A DNA stretch of 64,000 bases from Hericium rajendrae (lineage: Eukaryota; Basidiomycota; Agaricomycetes; Russulales; Hericiaceae), in contig CM065881.1 in assembly GCA_033439255.1 (NCBI GenBank), forward strand, positions 1,922,001 through 1,986,000, given 5' to 3'. Both the position numbers and the translations under genes were made by a program. Below are positions 22,630 to 35,139 of this stretch, piece by piece. The notes below the pieces were generated by a model. The model ran no database searches. It saw nothing but the letters and a program-made list of their open reading frames with translations, and was not told where the DNA came from. How positions within the stretch are numbered: position 1 is the first letter of the stretch; every line of letters begins with the position of its first letter.

Positions 22630-24299
22630 TTCCGCTTGAGCTGAAGCAGCTTCGATGCTGCCGTTATGATAGCATCCCACTTTTCGGGAGTGAAATTACG
22701 AATGACTTCTGCATAGTCATCAGTAACGTCACCCCAGATGCCATAGGAGAACTGGCTCTTTATCCTCATCTCAAGCAAAGGATCAGGTGCATTAGGATCA
22801 GGACATAACCACCGTGTCTAGGCACGCTCAACCTTATACACAAGTCAGACAAGTATAATTAAAGAAGAGCAGACTTACCACAGCAGTAGCCAGTGCTAGT
22901 GCACCAGCTGGCCAATCAGGCTGTCGAGAGGTCTTAGGCATCTCAGAGACACTCTGAAGATGTGCAACGGCAAGAGTCTGGAGGATAACCCGAGACATGA
23001 AAGCATCCTCGTATACCTGTCAAGAACATGTTAGTAATAATACATAATAGTCAAAGGGTCTTACAATGTTGCCATCATCATCTTCGTATGACCCATGAAA
23101 GATGAATGGTAAAGTTGCACCATCACCCGCATCATGAATACCAAGCATCTTTGCAGCATACTGTTCCTTCACATTGAGGTTGTTGTTGACCACAGACTCT
23201 ACACTCCAGAAATGGTCAGCCACAGCATCGATAGCTGCATACGCAAAGCCGCGGCACCACTCGTATATCCGTTGCATCAACTAAGACAAAAGATATGAGA
23301 TATTGACTACACAACAGAGAAAAACTTACTAGAGAATACACCATGTCTTCTTTATCTTTGAACTCGTAAGGCACAGATGGGAACACCATATTCCAGGTGC
23401 TCTGGATGGGCTCAATGAGCTCCTGGGTGTCCCACGGATCTGCACGTGTACCCATGAAGTCTCGGAACATCGGTAAAAAAATATCTTGCCAACGCAGCTG
23501 TGTGCCGGGAGGTAGGTCAGCGTTAGTCGGCTTCCTGGTCTTGGTACGTTGCATCTCGGTCTCGGTGTCATCCTTGTCTTCGCCAAGGCGAGGACCAGGA
23601 CCAGGTGTGCACAATGTCTGACAGTAAATATTAGTGTTTCGTACATGAGTGATAAATGATAAATTCACCTGATGAGTTGAGGTTCCTCGGGGGAGTCCCG
23701 TGCGTGCAGGTGTTATGGGCTACAAGCCAAAGCCCATAAGATGCATACATAGTAATTAAAAATGATACATACCACCGTACGGATCGCGTTTGGTGCCGAA
23801 AACAAGCACCGCCCAGCACCCGAGTCTTGTGCAGGGATGGTCTTCTGTGGAGCTGAGACAGTGCGCTGAGATGATGGGGGATGAGATCGACCGGGTTCGC
23901 TCTCGTCGAAGATATCGTTGATGCGGGCTTTGCCACGAGAAGACGAGTACATTCGGCGAGCACGAACAATGACATGTTCGTGCTTGTCCTCGTTGTTGCT
24001 GTGCTCATTCCCGGGTTGTTGCCGTGAGGAAGAAGACGGAGGACAAGAACGAGCCCCAGGGGGCCCGTTCTCGTCAACATGGGGCTGGGCTCAGGGTCAG
24101 TAAGAGAAAAACAGAAAATAACATAAGAATGATGAGAACGAACCTCTGGCTCATTCTCATCGATATCGAGCTGCATCCGGTCCTACACGCACAAGGACAA
24201 AGAACAGATACATAGTTAGTAACTATGAGAATACAAAGAGAATGCAAAAATGAACCTGAAGTCCGTTCTCGTTGGTACGAAGTCCAGCACACTGCTGCT

Positions 24300-25170
24300 G
24301 GCGCGCAGATGAAGACGGACCACGAGAACGAGCAACGGGCTCGCTCTCATTGACCTGGGGCTGGGCGCGTGGTCGCAAGCCTGAAGATGACTGGGAACCA
24401 CGAGAACGAGCCTGTTGAGGCTCGTTCTCATCGAGAAGGACCTCTGCACGGGGATTTTGATGTGAATAAGACTGAACGCCACGAGAACAAGCCTCTTGTG
24501 GCTCGTTCTCTTCGACAGGGGGCTGGCCATGAGTGTTCCGACGCAAAGAAGACCGAGCACTGCGAGAACAAGCCTGTTGAGGCTCGTTCTCATCGACAGG
24601 GGGTTGGGCGCAGGCATGCTGGCCTGCAGACGATTGAGGACCACAAGAACGAGCCTGTTGAGGCTCGTTCTCTTCGATAGGAGGGCCGTCACGAGTGATC
24701 CGACGTGAAAAAGACCGAGCACCACGAGAACGAGCCTGTTGAGGCTCGTTCTCATCGACAGGGGGTTGGGCGTGGGCGTGCTGGCCTGCAGACGATTGAG
24801 GACCACGAGAACGAGCCTGTTGAGGCTCGTTCTCTTCGATAGGAGGGCCGTCATGAGTGATCTGACACGAAAAAGACCGAGCGCCACGAGAACGAGCCTG
24901 TTGAGGCTCATTCTCATCGACAGGGGGTTGGGCGTGGGCGTGCTGGCCTGCAGACGATTGAGGACCACGAGAACGAGCCTGTTGAGGCTCGTTCTCATCA
25001 AAAAGGGCCTCAGCTTGAGCTTGTTGATGCGAAGACGAGTGAGCACCGCGAGAACGAGCCCCTTGTGGCTCGTTCTCTTCGACGGGGGATTGGGCATGGT
25101 GGTATTGATGTGAAGAGGGCTGAGCGCCATGAGAACGAGGCTCGTGTAGCTCATTCTCGTCGAAGTAAAG
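24300..25170 (-). repeat. Tandem coding repeat of about 81 bp with a DNA palindrome in every unit
   Basis: Palindromes of the form GAGAACGAGCC-N6-GGCTCGTTCTC recur at about 24401, 24481, 24561, 24644, 24727, 24806, 24888, 24967, 25048 and 25130, with 79-83 bp spacing. Related weaker ones lie at 24051, 24136 and 24325. On the minus strand each palindrome encodes ENEPQQARS. The spacer between palindromes varies more than the palindrome. Confidence 0.9.
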
Positions 25171-26754
25171 CTAATAGATACAGTATTAGTCTAGACACAA
25201 TGGAAAGGAAATGCAATAACATACCTGGGTCTCCCCTTCGTGCTCTGACTGAGCCTCCTCATCAGCTGATGGGGGGGAGTATGCTTGCTCTTGCTCGTCC
25301 TCGAACACTTGTGTGATGTGTTCGATGCGGGTGGGCATCTTATCGAATGTAATGGCAACCTGTTATTAAGTTAATATGACGAAAAAATGCAGTAAGTAGT
25401 TACGCACCTGCTTGAACCCTCTACGCATATGCATCACTCCGGAATCCTCGACTCCATCGTCGAACTTCTCAACTGACTCTTCATCAGTCGACTCCGAGTC
25501 GTAGTGTTGCTGTGAGGACGCCTGACCGGCCTTGCGACTTGAAGGAAGCTGTGCCCGAGCAGCTTTCTCGTGCCATTGATCTGTGAGGCCAGTTCTGAAT
25601 GACAAAGAGAGTGCGAAAAGACGGGAATGGGGGTGAGCAGGCATGAAGGACAAAGTAAGTTGGTCAGTATTCCAAGTAAGGAAAAATCAGCGAGCATCTA
25701 CTTACTGACAGGACTTCCCTTTCGAGCGGGGCATGCCTCCACCTCGACTCCGAGGCTGTTCGAATCGTACTGCCTTTTTCTTCTCCCTCCTACGTCCCTG
25801 CTCATCATCATATTCCCCGTCGGCCATATCTGCATCCTCAGACACGCCGTCGTCTTGTTCTTGCTCAGGCTCAGACGGCTCCTGATATTGACTTTCATCT
25901 GCGCCAAACCGAAGGTGAGTCTCGATTTGTCTCATCAAAGCCTTAAACACTCACCATCACCTGTTTCTTCATTGAATTTCCCCTCCCATCCTCCATACTC
26001 ACCATATTCCCCATCCATCTCCAAAAACTTATCACTGATCTCTCGGTTGATCTCCTCAAGCCTCTGTATTCCCTCATCCAGTTCCATAATCTGCGGATCG
26101 TGCTCGATCAGATACAGATCGTCGGCGCCCTCGTCTTCGTCAATGTGTGAGGACTCCTCCTCCTCTTCCCGTTCAACCCGACGGACAACTGCCGTGGGCT
26201 CGACTTCGTCATCACTCTCTGTTACGCTCAATTCTGGTGCCTTGTCTGGTGTTCTACCTGCAGGATTCAGATATCTCAGGTGAGTTCCCCCATTAAAAGT
26301 CCAAACTCGAGCTTCACTGACCAATATTGGAATCAATCTCCATCCCTTCATCATCCCCGGCACCTGTCTCCTTTATTTCTTGATCACCTCGACCCCGACT
26401 GCCTCGACCCCGACTGCCTCGATCCTGACTGCCTCGACCCCGCGCCCCGCTGCCTTGGGCCCTACCTCGCATGACGTTGCATTGTCCGACGCGCTGGGTG
26501 TCTTGCCCGTGACACTTGGTGATGACAACGTGGGGTGCTGTCCTGGCAGCCCCTCTCCGTGTCTGCATACCCGTGCCCGTGCGTGCAGATGACGATGCTT
26601 GCATATTGCCGTTGCGCACTGCATCGTCGGCGAGCAATTCAATCTCGGATCGCCGGCGCTTGCGTGGTGCCTTCGCCTGATCCTCACCATCTGACTGGGT
26701 AATTGCGGGGAAATCGTGAGGGTTTCAATTTCTCTTTCGAGACCTTGGTGGCAT

Positions 26755-27130
26755 GCTGACTGCAGAGGGAAGGGACACAGGTGGTTGCGAGCTGGCAGAC
26801 TGAATAAAGCAGTCGCGAAGGTGTCTTCATGACGGCTACGCGTCGCAGATTTCTTTTGTTGTGATTTGTTGACGTGGAGCCTCGACTCGTCTAACGTGCA
26901 TCTGCTTGATACCTGCCGGCCTCGACTCATTCAACGTGCATCTGCTCAACATCTGCACACTTGGAGAATAGCAGTATTGCCTAGTGCTCAGCCAAAATCT
27001 CTTGACTCTGTGATAATTTGATATCATCTTGGTGAATAGTATCATTGCCCACTAGCAACTGGAGCTGTAATCTATTTGCTACTACTGTGATATATCTGCT
27101 GCTGGTCTATCTCTTGCCATTCTACATCTG
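26755..27130. promoter_or_regulatory. Divergent intergenic region of Plavaka A
   Basis: About 376 bp separates the start codons of gene 2 and the transposase, which are transcribed away from each other. The equivalent in element B is about 347 bp (49431-49777). It contains two copies of an AACGTGCATCTGCT-like word (about 26895 and 26933). No clear TATA box was identified. A shared bidirectional promoter is inferred. Confidence 0.5.
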
Positions 27131-29005
27131 ATGGCCCCTCGAAGTGTCCACCGTCCTCAGACAATACCTTGTCCGATGCCAAGTTCTCACTCATGTTGTC
27201 GTGGGTTTAGAACACCTTGGGGTCTCCGACAACACATAGAGGCCATCCATCCCTTTGCATATTGCTCTCGGGCACCATCACCGCCACTTGATTTTCCATC
27301 GCTCTTTGGTGCACAACATGACTCTGACTCTGACTCTGTATCTGATATTGATATGGCTGAAGATATTCATGATGATGATCAATTGCGCACTGAGATGCAC
27401 CCCATTCTTGATGGCAGACCTTGTGATAGAAATGGAAATTATATTGATCCAAATGCTGAGCCATGTGGCCTTCCTCTACCCAAAGATAAAAATGATTGGT
27501 CTCCATTTCGAAATCGAGTTGAATTTGAGACTGCAGATTTGCTATTTCGTCGAGTTCAGATTTCTGAGGATAATCATAATGATCTCATGGACTTGTGGGC
27601 TGCTTCTCATAATGGAGAGCCTCCTTTTGCAAATCAAAAAGATTTACATGATGTTCTTGATTCTATTACCTTGGGAGATGCACCATGGTATCGTTTTACA
27701 GTGAACTATACTGGAAAGATTCCAAAAAAAACCCTTCTAAATGGATGTTGGCTACATATGAAGTGTGGTATCGAGATCCACGTACAGTTATAAAAAATCA
27801 GCTGGCCAACCCTGACTTCAAGGGCGAAATTGACTATGCTCCAAAACGCCAGTTTAAAAATAACAAGAGATGCTGGACTGACTTTATGTCAGGAAACTGG
27901 GCATGGCATCAGGCTGATAAAATTGCTGAAGATCCCAAAACTCATGGTGCTACATTTGTACCTCTTGTTATGGGAAGTGATAAGACCACAGTTTCAGTTG
28001 GCATAGGCAACAATGAATATTATCCACTTTATGCATCAATAGGCAATGTGCATAATAATGTTCGGCGTGCTCATCATGATGCTTTGACTGTGATGGGCTT
28101 TCTTTCTGTTGCAAGAGCAGATCGCAGAAGTAAAAAAAGTGTTGAATTCTGCAGATTTAAGAAACACCTTTTGCATGAATCATTAGAAGCAATTTTAAAA
28201 TATTTGCGACCTGATATAACTACACCACAAGTGCATCGCTGTTCTGATGGGCATTTGCGTCGTGTTATCTATGGTCTTGGTCCTTATATTGGAGATTATC
28301 TTGAGCAAGTTGATTTGTCTACTATTGTTAAAAACTGGTGTTTTACATGCAAATGCAGATCAAAGCAACTTGATAATGATCCTGATCGTGGTCCAAGAAG
28401 TCATGAGGACACATGTGAATTGATGCAGTCTAAAACTAATCAACAACTATGGTATGAGTATGGCATAGTTCCAGGTATAATGGTTAGTACATATAATTAT
28501 ATATTATTAAAACTTTTATCTAATATTTTACCTAGCCATTTACAGCATCCTTTGCTCGTGCTGATATTCATGAACTTCTTTCTCCTGATCTTTTGCATCA
28601 AATCATTAAAGGCACATTTCATGATCATATTGTGATTTGGATTGAAGAATATCTAATAAAAGTACATGGCAAAACAGCAGGATCTGAAATTCTTGCTGAA
28701 ATTGATCGTAGAATTGCTGCTGTACCTGCATTTCCAGAGCTTCGTCGTTTTTCAGATGGACGTGGATTTTCACAATGGACTGGAGATGACTCTAAGGCAT
28801 TGATGAAAGTGTTTTTGCCTGCAATTGATGGTCTTGTTCCTCAGAGGATGGTGCATTATGTTCGTGCACTTTTGGACTTCTGTTATCTTGCACGGAGATC
28901 TACAATTGATGAAAATACTCTAAATGAAATGGAGGCTGCCTTAGAGATATTTTGGAAAGAAAGAGAGATATTCATAGAAGTTGGAGTACGTCCACAGGGT
29001 ATTTC

Positions 29006-29492
29006 TGTAACGGATGGTTTATCAGTTACTACTATAGTCTTCTACTTTCTTACTCTTTTCTACCTGGCTTACTTTTCGAGTTTTGCAGAGTTTCCTTATT
29101 AGGATAGCTGAGTTTGAATCATGTACTTAGAGCGGATTTCCTTATTGGGAATAAGGATCTATCTTGCCAACTCACCACCATCTGTCTGCTTTTGTCTCAG
29201 TCTCTGCTTGTTCTCCTCATATCTGAAAGGTTCTCTTGGGATCCAACCCTCAAAGGAAGGTGTGTGGCCCCCAAAACCCTCATCAGGAGGTCTATATCTG
29301 CTGCTGGCCCTCAGAGGAGGTGCCAGCTCATCACTCATCTGCTTGGCTGCAGGACTGAGGCATCCTCGGTTCTGTTAGTTCTAGCTCGTGGACTCTCTCT
29401 AGGAGGTCTACGACACCTTTATACCCTCCTCACTCGCTCGCCTACCTTGGACTTCCTGGGCAGTAGCGGCTCGACCTCTATCGTCCGTTACA
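29006..29492 (+). repeat. 5' LTR of the 5.08-kb element
   Basis: The 487-bp LTR begins TGTAACGGATGG and ends CCGTTACA; the outer bases form a short inverted repeat (TGTAACGGA and TCCGTTACA-like). It is nearly identical to 33597-34083. Confidence 0.92.
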
Positions 29493-29547
29493 AAGGTGGA
29501 CATATCCGGAAGTCCACTTGTCTCTGGCTGGCTGGTGAGGACTTCAC

Positions 29548-30333
29548 ATGTCTCATTCGGTTCCCCTCTCCCTGGACGTGGCATCCACGTCCAGGTTCCT
29601 TATCTCAAGTGACGATGTCAAGTCGTCTTATCGCCATTCGCTGGAGAGCCGCGTTCTCGCTCTCCGGTCTCATTCCTTTGTCGACAGTGATCTCGTCGAC
29701 AATGGGCTTGGTATCCGAGCCCATCGGTTTCAGATCAGGGAGCCCTTGCTCCATTTTGCCTTAGAGGTCATCGAGCAACTTCAATCGTCGCTCGATCAAG
29801 TCTGGTTTTGCCTGCCATACCCCCCAAGGTCTGTCTTCACGGTCGACAGGGATCTCATTCTTCGTTCCTGTCTCTATGGGTCACCATCTCCCTGGGATGT
29901 TCGCTGGGCCTGGCGCACATTGCAGGCACGAGTTGCCGAAGGTGTCGATATCCTATTCCGGTATGCAGATGCTCTTCCTCCTGCCATCAGGACTCCTCCT
30001 CCTCCTCGAGTTGAGGACCTCAGGGACGTGGAATCCATGTCCCTGGCAGTCCCAGGAGCTCTCTACCTTCGCACAGAACATGTCCCATGTGTTCTCCGGC
30101 CACTGTCTGTCGACGCAAGACTCGCTCGGCCATTCCAGGCCTCCTCCTCCTCTGGGCGGCTCCCTGCCTCCAGCTCCTCCTTCGGCCCAATTCTGGCTGC
30201 TTGGAGGGCCCTATATGCATCTCTAGTCCTCATAGAGATGCTTCGCTTCACTGCCCTATCAACAGGGCCTCGCCTCGAGGACTCCCATGCCGAGGAGAGG
30301 GTTAGGGAGCCTGGTAGTTCACCCCCTCTCTAA
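29548..30333 (+). CDS. ORF of 261 codons in the LTR element, function unknown
   Basis: I do not recognise this product. It starts shortly after the 5' LTR, where gag would be expected, and is rich in Leu, Ser, Arg and Pro with no zinc knuckle. It may be a highly diverged gag-like frame or a chance open frame in GC-rich sequence. No related frame occurs elsewhere in the window to test it. Confidence 0.3.
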   Translation: MSHSVPLSLDVASTSRFLISSDDVKSSYRHSLESRVLALRSHSFVDSDLVDNGLGIRAHRFQIREPLLHFALEVIEQLQSSLDQVWFCLPYPPRSVFTVDRDLILRSCLYGSPSPWDVRWAWRTLQARVAEGVDILFRYADALPPAIRTPPPPRVEDLRDVESMSLAVPGALYLRTEHVPCVLRPLSVDARLARPFQASSSSGRLPASSSSFGPILAAWRALYASLVLIEMLRFTALSTGPRLEDSHAEERVREPGSSPPL

Positions 30334-33300
30334 CTCTCTCATTTCTGGATGGATTCCCTCGGTTTCTTTTGTATCCTATTCGCTCTTCAAACGCTTTCCA
30401 CCTCGCTTCAAGTCCAGGAGGCTGGGGGGGCTGTAGATCGCTGAGATCAGGCTCTGTCAGGCGATGTAGGGAGGTTTTGGACGCAAATCGTGCTTTCCCA
30501 AGAACGTCTCAAGTGCTCCAGCAGTTGTCAAGATATCTTCATGCTCTCCTCATCCTCCCTCTGAAGCGAAATTTCACTGTATTTCCTTCAAATTTTCTTC
30601 TATTCCTTCGAAACTTGCTCCGTGGAATCCATGGAGCATTTGATACACCTTCGCATAACCGCTTTCACCCTGGGAGAAGACCCAACCTGTCAAATCTTCG
30701 CCATAGTCCATCTCCTATGGCCGGACTATCCTGGGGCTCATGAAGTCAGTTCTGCACGGATCCTTATACGGATGGGATGCCTCGATTTGGACCATCCACA
30801 TGATTCCAACGAGCCTTTGTACGAGCTGATTGGAGCCCTAGTTCCCATTTCATCGGCGATCCTGCTCAGCCTGGAGGAGAGATCATATTGCACTGCTGTA
30901 TCTCTCCTTTCCCTGTATCGATTTGGAACCGGGTTTCTGCACGTCAACGTGTGCCTTTAGGACCGTTCCGCTCACCAGGATGCTTTTCAGAGTGTCCAGC
31001 CATCCCCTTGGAATCCGAGGGTATCAAGGACGCTCCCTGGTGTGCTAAGATGGCCATAGCGTGGCACCTATGCTAGCTATGACCTAACGGACTTTTGGCC
31101 CGAGTTCGCGTTGCAAATACGCTTCGAACAAGCCCTCATACGTCCAGATCCGACCACCGGTTCTCATTATGCTCGAGGGGCTACTCACCCTGCTGCCCCT
31201 CCTGAGTGCCAGCTGGTATCTCCCTGAATACTGGACCGATTTCGAAGCGGTCTTTTGCACTCGACTCGCATTATTGACCCGGTACCAGAACACCAAAACG
31301 ATTTGAGGGACGTCCAGCCGTTCCTTCAGAATTGTGTCCATAGTCCAGGGGATTCCCCAGGCAGCCCCAGCTCCATATCTCCGTGACCAGGGGTGCTATC
31401 AACAAGCGGTTTCTTGTCATCTATTCCTTTATTTCACCATATTCATTCGTCTTAAGACCAGGAGGCTGGGGGGCTGCCAATGGCCGGACTTGGGCGACCC
31501 TGGCGATGTAGTGGCACTTGGATGAAGCTCTGTGGTATCCACTGGAACTTCATTCCTTCTGTTCTTCCTACATTCAGCCTACCCTTTGCAAACGCTTTTC
31601 GACAAGCCCAAGATCATGCTGATTGGTCCAGCCGTTCTCAAGATCAAATCATCTCCTCTTCCTCCTCCCTCTGGGGCGAATTTTCCTTGTATCTTCTTCA
31701 ATTCTCCTCCAATTCTTTCGAAACCTTTCTCGGTGGAATCCACTGAGAATTCGCTTTCGTATTCCTGCATTTGTTCTGCCCTGAGAGGCTCCTTTCTTCG
31801 CCATCTCTCTGGCCCTGCCTGTTCTTCAGGCCAGACTTATCTCTACACCCAAGGCCGAATATCTGGCGGATTGTCAAACGGTTTGAACGCCCAAGTTTGC
31901 GTTTTTAATGCAATTCCAACAAGCCCTCATACGACCTGATACGACCAGCCCTTCCCATTCCACCTATGGGGCCACAGCCTCTGAGAAGGGCCCAGACTGC
32001 ATATCCATATCTCTGCCGTCCGTGGACCAATTCCTAAGCGGATTTTTGCATCTGGACCGCAATAATCATCGTATTCTGGGGCACCCAAAATGTTTCTACA
32101 AACGCTATCCCATTCCGTTGGATTCCAATGGAACTGATGGCGCTCTTGGGTGCCTTAGAAGGCTTGTAGCGCTCGATCCACATGTGCTATCGCTGCAAAC
32201 TCTTCTTGACCTTAACACGTTCATAAAAGGGATTCAAACAAGCCCTCATCCATTGTCATCCACCCAGCCGTTCCCATTCGACCTTCGCCTGGCTTTTGCA
32301 GCTAGCCATCCTCCCTATCCTGCCACATCTCCTTCGTTTCTGGACCGATTTGGATGCGGGTTTTTGCGCTCTGCTCGCATACTCGAACGCTTTTTAATCC
32401 CTATACAAGCTCTGGGGTATTCTATGGCTTGGGTAGTCATCCAGCAAGTCACTTGGCGATTTAGGCCTCTTTTGGCTCAGCCATATCTCGGCATCCAGAC
32501 CACTAATCAACAAGCGGATTTTTGCATCTCCTCCGCATTGTTCACACCTCCAAAACGCGCCCTCACACGTCCTAATCCGACATGATCTTGCTCCGCAAAT
32601 CCCTTCTCTCCATCCTCATCTCCTTCAACATCCTAGGGATGGCATCCATCCCTTTCTGCTTATCTGCAACCCTCGCTGCTCTTACGCTCTGTGATCCTCA
32701 TTCAATCCTGTCTACTCTCAACTCAAATCTCCCGCACCAGTCTGGGGGGGCTCGTATGCCTCACTCATCGTCCGTCCTCGACCCCACCATCCACCCATAT
32801 TTTGGACTTCCATCTAGTTTCTGATGCAGAGTCTGGGGGGGCTTGTGTGACTAGGGCCTGTGGCACAGTTTTCAGGATTTTGGGACCTTAGAGGTATGGA
32901 GGTTTCGCTCCCCCTGTCCATCTACTGGGAGTACCTGCACAGAGCTAGCGATGGGGGGCTATAGGGATGTATAGGAGGGAGGCTGGAGCCTTGCAGAGCA
33001 CTGGATCCAGCATTCCTTTGGAGTCAGACCCCTAGGGCTGAGAGCAGCTGGGAGCTGCATAGGAGCTTGTGAGATCCTGCCTTCCTGCTGTGAGCAGACT
33101 GGAGGAGTGGCTGGATGCCTCAGGCCTCAGCCATCCTGAGACCAGCTTGGAGACCTAGGAGCTGAAGAGATCCTGTCTCTTTGCTGAGAGCAGTCTGGAG
33201 TCTGGGTGGCTGAGATAGCCTGTGGCCTTGGCTTAGCATCTTTCATCCTTCCCTTTTGGATGTGAAGTGCTGCAGCTGGAGGACTTGTAGCTTGGCTAGG

Positions 33301-33596
33301 GTTGGAGGCTGCTCTGTTAAGAGAGCTTGGTGCAGTTAAGTCTGGAGCTGCAGAGCTTCACATGCAGATTTTCTCTTCAATTTTCTTCTCTAAATTTTCA
33401 CTCTAAATTTTCACTCTAATTTTTCACTTTTATCTTGTTTCTACTTTCTTCTCTAGATTTTTCTCTGATTTTTCTACTTTAACCCTTTTTCTTCTTTTCT
33501 AATTTGTCTTGTTCCCTTTCTGCTTTGTTCATTCTCAGCTTTGCATTACTCACTTTGTGTTCAGGAGTCTCAAAGACCAAGAAAGTGGGGGGGCTC

Positions 33597-34083
33597 TGTA
33601 ACGGATGGTTTATCAGTTACTACTATAGTCTTCTACTTTCTTACTCTTTTCTACCTGGCTTACTTTTCGAGTTTTGCAGAGTTTCCTTATTAGGATAGCT
33701 GAGTTTGAATCATGTACTTAGAGCGGATTTCCTTATTGGGAATAAGGATCTATCTTGCCAACTCACCACCATCTGTCTGCTTTTGTCTCAGTCTCTGCTT
33801 GTTCTCCTCATATCTGAAAGGTTCTCTTGGGATCCAACCCTCAAAGGAAGGTGTGTGGCCCCCAAAACCCTCATCAGGAGGTCTATATCTGCTGCTGGCC
33901 CTCAGAGGAGGTGCCAGCTCATCACTCATCTGCTTGGCTGCAGGACTGAGGCATCCTCAGTTCTGTTAGTTCTAGCTCGTGGACTCTCTCTAGGAGGTCT
34001 ACGACACCTTTATACCCTCCTCACTCGCTCGCCTACCTTGGACTTCCTGGGCAGTAGCGGCTCGACCTCTATCGTCCGTTACA
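33597..34083 (+). repeat. 3' LTR of the 5.08-kb element
   Basis: The 487-bp LTR is preceded by a polypurine tract and followed by the 5-bp duplication ATTTC, after which the Plavaka transposase coding sequence resumes. Confidence 0.92.
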
Positions 34084-35139
34084 ATTTCTTTACCTCGGCA
34101 GCACTCTTTGAAACATTATCGTCATTGGATTGAAGAATTTGCAGTGCCCAATGGATTGTGTTCATCTATTACAGAGTCAAAGCATATTAGAGCTGTAAAA
34201 GAACCATGGCGTCGCTCTAGTCGATTCAATGCACTTGGACAAATGCTTATAACAAATCAACGGCTTGATAAATTAGCAGCATGCTGGGATGATTTTGTTG
34301 ATCGTGGAATGCTAAACAAACCAATTGCTGCAGAGACAGACTCTGATGATGATTCAGCTATGAATGATGATGAAATTAAGATTTCTGAATTGCCTTTCAA
34401 TGTAGGAGATTATAGATTTCTGAGAGATGGTGGACCTGTAGAAGGCTCTAAGATTATGGCAAATGTTAGAATGGCAAGATCAAGAGAGAAGAGTGGCTAT
34501 CCTAGGAAGCTTTATAAGCTTTCAAGACATATTGAGCAGCCAGATCTTCCTGAATTAATTCGTCGTTTTTTGTATGATCAGCTTGAAGCAACACCTGATA
34601 AAACATCATCACATGTAGAACTATCTGAATGCCCAAAAGCACCACATAAAATTGATATTTTTCATTCAGCTATTGCTACATACTATTCACCTAGTGATTT
34701 ATCTGGAAGAACAGGATTTCATCAGCATCGTATTCGATCAAATCCTAAATGGCGCAGTGGTCCTGCACGTCGTGATTGTGTCTTTGTAGAAAGTAATCCC
34801 AATTTGCCAGGAATGCAAGGGCTTTTTGTTGGCCAAGTTTTGCTATTTTTTTCTTTTATACACAAACAAAAAACTTATCCATGTGCACTTATTTCATGGT
34901 TTACTACTATTGATGATAAGCCAGATGAAGACACTGGAATGTGGATTGTTGAAAGAGAAGTGGATGTGTGCTCTGTTGTTCACTTGGATACTATACTTCG
35001 AAGTGCTCATCTGATTGGAGTATATGGTAATGAACATCTTCCTTCTGACTTTCATTATACTTATACTCTTGATGCATTTCACTCTTACTATGTAAACAAA
35101 TTTTCTGATCATCATGCAAATGAAATAGCCTTTTAATAG

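Larger units (their letters stand above)
22264..26754 (-). pseudogene. Plavaka element gene 2 (copy A), unknown protein with palindrome-encoded repeats
   Basis: I do not recognise a named function. The ATG is at 26754-26752, by homology to copy B (MPPxSRK start). Order: basic N-terminus; acidic low-complexity exons (EEEEESS and DGEYGEYGG segments); a middle region (24300-25170) of about ten units of about 27 residues with core ENEPQQARSRG; and a conserved C-terminal domain with FRDFMGTRADPWDTQ, YEWCRGFAYAAIDA, DGATLPFIF, FMSRVILQT and WGDVTDDYAEVI. The C-terminal part loosely resembles agaricomycete DUF6532-type proteins (inference). Introns are 45-65 bp. It carries a stop at codon 10 (CGA to TGA), a TGG-to-TAG stop near 22816 and the 291-bp MITE in the last exon. 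It is divergently placed to the transposase. Confidence 0.75.
29006..34083 (+). mobile_element. LTR retroelement of 5.08 kb with no visible polymerase, looks structurally whole and young
   Basis: Two 487-bp LTRs (29006-29492 and 33597-34083, TGTAACGGAT...CCGTTACA) are nearly identical. The 5-bp duplication ATTTC flanks the element at 29001-29005 and 34084-34088. A polypurine tract (GAAAGTGGGGGGGC) precedes the 3' LTR. The interior has a 261-codon frame (29548-30333) without recognisable gag, protease, reverse transcriptase or integrase motifs, and degenerate repeats sharing an ACAAGCCCTCATACG-like word at about 31130, 31605, 31920, 32240 and 32560. It is inserted in the element A transposase gene. 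It looks like a LARD-type non-autonomous element. Age is young. Confidence 0.88.
27131..35136 (+). pseudogene. Plavaka transposase (copy A)
   Basis: This is the catalytic protein of element A, a Plavaka-type DNA transposase related to the Kyakuja-Dileera-Zisupton group. An N-terminal C2H2-like finger (Cys, Cys, then HIEAIH) is followed by an acidic stretch, then the conserved core: YEVWYRDPRTVIKNQL, DFMSGNWAWHQADKIA, the ADIHELLSPDLLHQIIKGTFHDH block, and the C-terminus PDEDTGMWIVERE to FSDHHANEIAF. One intron lies at 28483-28535. A one-base contraction of an A-run at 27724-27731 shifts the frame relative to copy B. An LTR element (29006-34083) splits the coding region. Apart from these two events the reading is clean, so it was probably functional until recently. 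Confidence 0.9.

Noticed and set aside
24216-25154. 312-codon minus-strand ORF (Leu/Arg-rich) over the palindromic repeats
   Set aside because: It is an alternate frame of the gene 2 repeat block; the ENEPQQARSRG frame is the one shared with copy B and linked to the conserved exons.
27255-27704. 149-codon Leu/Met/Ile-rich ORF inside the transposase region
   Set aside because: It is a shadow frame; the overlapping frame carries the conserved Plavaka zinc finger and core.
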